Part shown: positions 55,219-64,000 of the stretch, piece after piece
Numbering within the stretch: position 1 is the stretch's first letter
Layout of the letters: every line of letters begins with the position of its first letter
Assembly (NCBI GenBank): GCA_027475525.1
Contig: JAMWFC010000113.1
Location: 2,096,001-2,160,000, forward strand
Reading direction: 5' to 3'
Length of the DNA: 64,000 nt
From: Macrolepiota albuminosa
Taxonomy: Eukaryota > Basidiomycota > Agaricomycetes > Agaricales > Agaricaceae
The notes under the pieces: model-generated
The model's input: only the letters and a program-made list of their open reading frames with translations
The model's database searches: none
What the model was told of the DNA's origin: nothing
Program-made: the position numbers and the translations under genes

Positions 55219-55698
55219 TTCGTGGTGTGTGAAAAAGGACCAGCAAGTAATAAAGTGAAACCCAGAACGGTCACCCGGGATTCCATGAATATTGTCACGT
55301 CCATGTCAGGTGAAGGCGAGATTTTTAGAAATGGAATGGTTGAGATCATCCGAGAAACATGCTTGAATTGATACGGCTGCGAACGTGAAAATCTCTTTTG
55401 TCTTGTCATACCGCATCTCGAACTAGATGCATTTTTATGAGAGCGCAAGTGAATCTAACAATATTACACGAACGTGAGATATCGCAGAGGTAAAAGTGAG
55501 AACAATCAATAAATCGGAATTGTTAGTTTGCACGTGATGATAGAGATAGTTGCCAAGGGGCGAGCGCTTGAGCTCTTATTGTGGTCCATGGTCCCTTCGT
55601 ATTGAATGTATATGTACGTTGAATATCTCGGATGACTTGTTGATTTAATTCTTTCGACTTGGGTAGTCTATTGATTTCGACGCGGCTATAGTTCCATA
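55219..55698. other. Divergent promoter region (amidase 2 / MCD4)
   Basis: 480 bp between two divergently transcribed genes. No specific element recognised. Confidence 0.45.
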
Positions 55699-58600
55699 AT
55701 GAAACGTGCTATAAGAACACATCCACCCAAGACAACGCTCAAAACACATTACTATGTCCCCGAACTTCTAATATTGGGACTTGTGTTCCACTTTGTCTAC
55801 ATAGGAACCATATTTGACTGTTATTTCACCAGCCCGGTTGTTCATGGCATGCAAAGTCATAGCGTTGGTTATGCAGAGTCGAAGAGGCTTGTACTCATTG
55901 TCGGTGCGTATTCTGATCTTTACATGATTTTATCTTCCAGATTTGTCTTTGTCCAACAGGTGACGGGCTAAGAGCTGACCTTCTCTTTACCGAGGACGCG
56001 TTCCCTACCATACCAGATGCCCCGAAAGTCGTGGCGCCGTATCTCAAGTCCATCGCAGAAACCCGTGGTGCCTTTGGCATCTCTCATACACGAGTACCAA
56101 CAGAAAGTCGTCCTGGCCATGTTGCAATCATTGGTATATGATTTTTACCCAGTCGAGCTAGGATATGCTGACGTTCTGGATTACAGGTGGGATGTATGAA
56201 GATGTTTCTGCAGTGACGAAGGCAATTCCATCTCCTAATTCTTTTGTACACAAACAATGTATTGATGATTCGTAGGGTTGGAAATCCAATCCAGTGAGCT
56301 TAGCGATATCCTTGGACATGGTTCATACTAACTCCAATGAAGGTAGATTTTGATTCGGTATTCAACCGATCAAGCCAAACGTTCTCATTTGGCTCCCCTG
56401 ACATCCTACCGATGTTTTCACGAGGTGCAGCTCCTGGAAAGGTGGAAACGTGGTGCTACAACGAAGAAGACGAAGATTTTACCAAAGGCAAGTACCCAAA
56501 TATATGTTCATGTAATCTCCTATTCTAATGAGCTGTAATGTAAAGACGCTACATTTTTGGATATCTGGGTCCTTGATCGGCTCAAGGAGCTTTTCCAGAA
56601 CGCGACGAGTGATGGAACATTGGATGCACACCTTCGGTCTGACAAGGTCGTATTCTTTCTCCATCTTCTTGGCCTTGATACTACAGGTCATTCATACCGG
56701 CCTCACTCAAGAGTACGTCCCAAATTATCCTACGTTTTGTTTTATCTAATCTTTTGATCCTTGGAGGAATATATGAAAAATATCCAGGTGGTTGATAGTA
56801 TCGTACGCCAGACTGAAACTCTTATCAATGAGTTCTACAATGATCAAGATACAAGCTTCATCTTCACTGCTGATCATGGCATGTCGGTCATCGGAAATCA
56901 TGGCGATGGAGGTGTGTGACCAGTCATTAATCATTCAAATCCATTCAACACTTGTACAGACCCTGATAACACACGAACCCCTCTAATTGCCTGGGGAAGA
57001 GGTATTCGTGGGCCTCTGCCGGACTCGATTCCCTCTTCACACGATCCCTATTCTGGACCATGGGGATTAGGGCATTTATTCCGACGTGATGTCGAGCAGG
57101 CAGACTTAGCTGCCCTCATGGCATCCTTGATTGGAATCGATTGGCCGGTTAACTCGGTTGGTGTTCTGCCCGACGTTGACCCTACTCGGCCTGGATATCT
57201 TTCTCCAGGATTGGGAGATGAGTCACTTGCACACATGGCCTTTGTCAATGCCCAGGTCAGCTTGACGAATCTACTGTACGGTCAGTGCTCATCTTCTGAA
57301 GGTCATACTAGAGCAATATACAACCAAACATGGTCAATTGGTGTCTTTTATTGAAATAATCTTCGCCTCACACATCAACCCCTAGAGCTTAAGAAATCAC
57401 GAGCACTTTTTTACAAACCCTTCATCGCCTTGGAAGGGACCGATGTGACCAATGACCCACCTCACAGGCTCTCAAATCTTGCCAACATTGAAAAACTTAT
57501 TCGAGTCAAAGACTGGCGCGCCGCTCGTTTGGCATCTGCCCAGCTGATTCGAACCAGCCTGGATGGACTTCATTATCTGCAGACATACGATAGGTTCTTA
57601 ATTCGTGGCATCGTCATCTTTGCGTACGTTGGTTGGGTTGCTTATACTACCTTGTACATCTTTCGGCCTTTAGACTTCGTCAAGGCCGAGGAAGCATCAG
57701 GATCGATCTCTGTGCATGTGATGGTAGCAGTCATATTGTTAGGGTTTTGGACTTGGTTTGCGCTGCAGCATGCGCCGTTCACGTTCTACGTATATATCGC
57801 CTTCCCGTGTTATTTTTGGCACCAGTTCTTGCAGCAAGCGATGGCGAGGCTGCACGTGCCTCCTTGTGCCAGTTACTGGAAGTTCCTGATTGGTGCTGGC
57901 ATCACTTTCATTGCCGTGCAGGCTATGGTGGTAAGTCGTCGTAGATTGTGTATTTGGACGCTGACTTCATTATAGATATAGGTTGGTTATACTCATCGCT
58001 TTATATGGAGTGTCGGTTTCGTTTTGATTGGCGTCGTATGGCCTGTTTCATGGTCGGGTGAGACTCTGAGGCAAAATTGTCTTCTAACTGCAACATGGGG
58101 GCTTGTTTGTCTATCCGCTGCCGTCTTCCCAGTCCTTCCTGTGGAGAAGCAAGAGAGCTTGTCAACCATGTAAGCAAAGCGATGAGCCATGCGAGATGTA
58201 GCTTAGTCTTGTTTTAGTCTTGCTGGAGGATGTTTGATCCTAGCCTGTGGTGCCTACGCGGGACTACGGGTCTTAAATGAAGTGGAACGCATAAAAGGGA
58301 AGAAGAGCCGTCAGGCATTAACTACTCTATTCATTTTTCAAGTATATATCTGTTGCTCGTGTCGGATGAATCGCTAACTTGTCTTCAGGCGATTTTGATC
58401 ATCGCCATAATGATCATCACTGCAAGCTCTGTACGAAGCCTTCAATCCAAGCAAGGATTGCCATTTCCCAATCAGGTGCTAGGCTGGACCATACTAGGTA
58501 TCTATTTATTTATTTATTTCACCTTGACCATCAATCTACAACACTTACTTCACCCTCTGCAAGTCATATCCTCAGTACTTGCGTTTGCCTCGGGAGGTTC

Positions 58601-59522
58601 TTGTCACACGGCCTTTTCCAAATTTCTCGCTTATTTCCTTGGCTTTGGGCCGTGTTTCGTCATCCTTTCCATCAGTATAGAAGGTCTTTTCTATGTCACC
58701 TACTCTTTCGTCCTCGCGACTTGGGTGCTTGTAGAATCAGTCGTCCGAAATGGTAGACTGCCCGCGACAGCTGTGCAAAGTGAAAGAACAAAAGTCTATC
58801 TGTTCCAACCTGACGATTTAAGGATCGCGTTGTTCTTCCTTTTCTTTGTCCAGGTCGGCTTCTTTGGCACGGGGAAGTGAGTAGTTTAAGCTATTAATTC
58901 AACCCAATGCTGACTTACATCAATAAACAGTGTGGCATCTATATCGTAAGGCGATTTGATACAGAGTATAAGACCAATGACTGACTCTGGGCAATTGATA
59001 GTTCCTTCTATCTGGAACCTGTATACCGGTTGATACCCATATTCAGTCCTTTCTTTATGGCAGCCCTCCTTGTTCGTCTTTGATTTTCAGGTGTTATACT
59101 ACCGTTGTTGCTCATTTGTATCATACTAGATCTTCAAAATCGTCGTTCCATACATCATGTTGGCTGTAGCTTGTGCATTATTGAATGACTTTCTGCACTT
59201 CCCGCCCTTCTCCCTCTTACTTGTAGCCCTTACTCTTACCGACGGTAAATTCACAAACTTTTCATCCTTTTAGAATTCTGCTTATCTTCATGATAGGGAT
59301 GACAATCACTTTCTTCTTCAACGTTCGCGACACAGGTTCGTAGAGCAGCCTCTTGCTATCACCTCCTATTTATAACTTACAGGATCCTGGTTGGAAATTG
59401 GCCAATCAATTACATTCTTTTGTATCACATCGTTATTGCTGTTGTGGTCCACTGGGATCTGTGCAGTTGGCGAATACCTCCTTGCTGACGTGATAGATCG
59501 GCCCCAAGTAAAGAGGGATTAA
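55699..59522 (+). CDS. mcd4: GPI ethanolamine phosphate transferase 1 (Mcd4/PIG-N)
   Basis: ER membrane enzyme that adds ethanolamine phosphate to the first mannose of GPI anchors. Start ATG 55699: a first transmembrane helix ([16 protein letters not shown]), then after an intron [10 protein letters not shown], the conserved [21 protein letters not shown] region (alkaline-phosphatase-like nucleophile Thr), [15 protein letters not shown], and [16 protein letters not shown] (metal ligands). The [11 protein letters not shown] segment follows, then about a dozen transmembrane helices (57580-59510). The stop TAA is at 59520-59522 after DRPQVKRD. Many short introns; the total length of roughly 950 aa fits the family. 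It looks complete and is expected to be essential. Confidence 0.92.
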
Positions 59523-60196
59523 TTAATTTTACAGTCTTTCATCGATAGAGTTTTTATCAATTTACTCAGTCCAGGACTCGAATCTGCAGGACTGGAGTTT
59601 TGACTTGAATTCTAGATCGATAGACAAGCTCAATGACGCTGACCACGCGTCTGCGCGACAACACGCAGGACATCAGCAAAGATATCCATCCAGTGGCCCA
59701 TTTGTTGGTATGATATCAGTCCGGAATCGTATTCGGGAACATGCCCAGGTTTCTGACATACGGACGTATTAACATATCTTTCCCTCCAGCATCCGTACAG
59801 TACGTTTCCCCTCATGCTCGCCGAATTGGTTATCGAGGCCGAAATGGAGAGCCTAATCAATCCTTGCTGCAGCTACAGGATGGACTCTCGTGACTTACCC
59901 TAGCATTTTCCTACTTGCGTGTGCATTCCTTCATAGTAATAGCTAGGGGTAAGATGAGCCTCTGACGAATAGTCGCCGCCTGATTCAAAGTTGAAAGATC
60001 AGTGCCGGAACGTAGGAATTGTTCGAAGAATACTTTTCTTCCAGTCAACTTTGAGGCTGGATCACTCAGTCAGAACTAGGACTTGCATAAGTTCCTCACC
60101 CAGTGCAAGTCGGAGATAGGACACTTAGCCCCCTTGATCAAATTTGGTCACTTATAGTAGTACAAATACAAAGTTGTTACTAGAGAGTTCAACTGA
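59523..60196. other. Intergenic; possible small unrecognised minus ORF
   Basis: The minus strand has an open stretch at 59630-59860 (76 codons, VPEYDSGLISYQQMGHWMDI) possibly preceded by an exon near 59900-60000. I cannot assign it to a family or find a convincing start; it could be a short gene or noise between convergent genes. Confidence 0.3.
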
Positions 60197-62264
<2,068 letters not shown>

Positions 62265-63172
62265 GATGAAAGTGGATAAGCAAGCTAAGGTTGAGGTAGT
62301 AGAGTGGTCAAGTGATGTGTTCAGGTGGGTGAAATGCAGCGATCGATCACAGATGATATGTTAAAGCACGGAGCGAAACTCTTGGGAAACTGTACTCCCT
62401 CGCTCGTCATCTGGCTGCGGAGTTTTGAGATTTGACGTTTCCATCAGTGATTGCCTTGGGAAACTGGAACTAGTAAGGCGCCAGGCCCAGAAGCGTGGGG
62501 TATTCCATCAATGATGGCAATGGCAGACCCGCCGTTTCCGGTCTGTTCTCATATATTTACGATTCTTTCTGCACGCGGCACTATGAAAAACGACGGGTTT
62601 TCGTCCATTCTTGCACAGACGCTCAACCAGCTATACACATCGTGCATAGTGGATAACAGTCTGTATATTACTGGACTAACGGATACTTGTCTTCCTTAAA
62701 GGTGACAAGGACATAGAAGTTACAAACTTTCCCGCCAATGTGCGTATACGTAGCTATAGGTGAGTCGAAGTACAAAGCTTAAGGATATTAGATGATTATT
62801 TGTAAGCTTGTCGCTTACTATGTCTTGGACGCGTTTGGGACGAGTACTAGTATTCGAGGACCACAGAACGACCGATCGTGTGGTTTTTGACAGTTTGCTT
62901 TGACATATATATATATTCGACATAGGGGCTAGATAGCTTAGTCCTCTTTTATTCCTTGTTTTATCTTCGTGCTATTCTGTTGTCGGCGCGCGCGTGTCAG
63001 TGATCCAGTGAAGTACCATCAAAGGATCCTCTATCCTCTCACATTATTCCCCAATTTCAGACTGTATCATCACAGGAGTCGAAAGTCAATGCAGATAACC
63101 TTATCAGTCGTAATTGAGTACAAAAGATTCGCTACTCTCGCAACTCGTACAGTCCTTTACCTCATCCATGCG
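62265..63172. other. Intergenic, MET17 promoter side
   Basis: 908 bp between the MET17 start and the P450 stop, both on the minus strand. A short TA repeat lies near 62905. No gene or specific regulatory motif recognised. Confidence 0.45.
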
Positions 63173-64000
63173 TCAATGATCAATGTCCTGGATAAGAAGC
63201 ATAGCCTTTTCTGAACGGGGTGTGATTGAACACTTGAAGGGCTTCGGGTGGCTGTCAAATCGTATTTGTTTAAATTCATTCGACGAGGGTATAGAAATTC
63301 TCGATACCTTATTCCTCCTTCTGTAGTCTCGTAGACGGGTTCGATGGTGACACCATTCTCAACATACTTTGATATGTCAAAAACGGCAAGAGACATCGCA
63401 CATGAGATGAACACTGAGGCGTCCGCAAGATGCAAACCTGAAGTCGTCATATGAGCGAAAATATTTTGATTTGAGACTCAATGAGTGCAATGGTACCTGG
63501 ACAGATGCTAAACGGCAACTGAGATAGGTGGTGCTAATGGAATTGAGCGGCACCTTACCGTCTTCCAAAACCAAAGCAAGCGGTACGAGGGTCTGGTTCA
63601 ACTGGCTTATTATCCCTCTGAATAAATCTCTCTGGGTCGAATTGGTGTGGATTGGCATAGACTCCAGGGTCATGCAGAATCCCCCTGACGAGTAGTGATG
63701 AACTTCAAATTAGGACATCTGTTTCTATCGTTGACACCCACCGAATATTGGCAATTACCACAGATCCCCCTGGGATCAAATACCCATCATGCACATCATC
63801 CTTGATCGAGCGGTGCAGCATGCCTAGACTCGGCAACGCGTTATCAGAAGATTGATCGATAGATAAAGCAACAGCTGCTAACCAATCGGAGCAACAACGT
63901 TCCAACGGAAAACCTCCTTCGTCAGGGCGTCCAAGTAAGGTAGATACTGGCGATCTTCTAATGTAGGAAGGCGATCGTTGCCGATAACCGAGTCAATCTC
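63173..64000 (-). CDS. Cytochrome P450, C-terminal half (5' end outside window)
   Basis: Heme-thiolate monooxygenase; only the 3' half is present. Seen in order on the minus strand: [33 protein letters not shown] (ExxR of helix K), [23 protein letters not shown] (PERF motif), then the heme loop [17 protein letters not shown] assembled across two introns, and a C-terminus ending LIQDIDH with TGA at 63173-63175. The heme-ligand Cys is encoded in an 11-nt exon at 63497-63507. The style ([17 protein letters not shown]) fits the CYP64/OrdA-like multigene families of Agaricomycetes. Substrate unknown. Confidence 0.87.
63497..63507 (-). other. 11-nt microexon of the P450
   Basis: Minus-strand CATCTGTCCAG, bounded by AG upstream (intron 63508-63558, 51 nt) and GT downstream (intron 63438-63496, 59 nt). 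Joined to its neighbours it gives R-R-I-C-P-G-L in frame, the invariant heme-binding loop. Confidence 0.8.

Overview
The window is nuclear DNA of a filamentous basidiomycete, most likely an Agaricomycete. Host genes have many short GT-AG introns (about 45-65 nt). Gene content fits that group: a JmjC protein with a long disordered N-terminus, FunK1-type kinase-like genes, class I histone deacetylase, acetamidase-type amidases, a cytochrome P450, a GPI ethanolamine phosphate transferase and O-acetylhomoserine sulfhydrylase. About half of the sequence is transposable elements. I recognised no tRNA, rRNA, CRISPR array or prokaryotic feature.

Layout. 2-15401: a Helitron replicase/helicase gene (5' end outside the window) split by an 11.6-kb Ty3/Gypsy element at 2256-13838, with 176-bp LTRs and TSD tagaa. 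Taking out element plus one TSD restores the helicase frame. 15861-20596 (-): a multi-exon JmjC gene. 20597-24643: mostly non-coding, with a minisatellite. 24644-31079 (+): a full-length Tad-like LINE with a 12-bp TSD. 31643-42322: a nuclease-like/kinase-like divergent pair, a segmental duplication (kinase-like gene, permease fragment and HDAC 3' end, present twice), a broken purine permease, and a complete HDAC gene (-). 43023-45403 and 52887-55218 (-): two paralogous amidases, separated by a 93-bp hairpin MITE and by a structurally intact chromovirus (45938-52078, -, 334-bp LTRs, TSD gaaag). 55699-59522 (+): MCD4/PIG-N. 60197-62264 (-): MET17-like sulfhydrylase. 63173 to the right edge (-): 3' half of a P450 whose heme cysteine sits in an 11-nt microexon.

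Two themes stand out. First, the retroelements use different translational tricks. Gypsy-1 separates gag-pro from pol by a single UGA in the strong readthrough context UGA-CUAG with a hairpin just downstream, and adds a third 982-codon ORF behind a strong splice acceptor. Gypsy-2 has a -1 slippery heptamer GGGTTTT ending on the gag stop, a stem-loop, and an 11-nt self-priming-type PBS. The LINE couples ORF1 and ORF2 through an ATGA overlap. Second, eight tandem duplications in unrelated sequence all have a period of exactly 77 bp, the pattern expected when contig ends sharing a 77-mer are joined without trimming. They should be treated as probable assembly artefacts. They break at least two reading frames (Gypsy-1 pol and the Helitron helicase) and alter three host loci.
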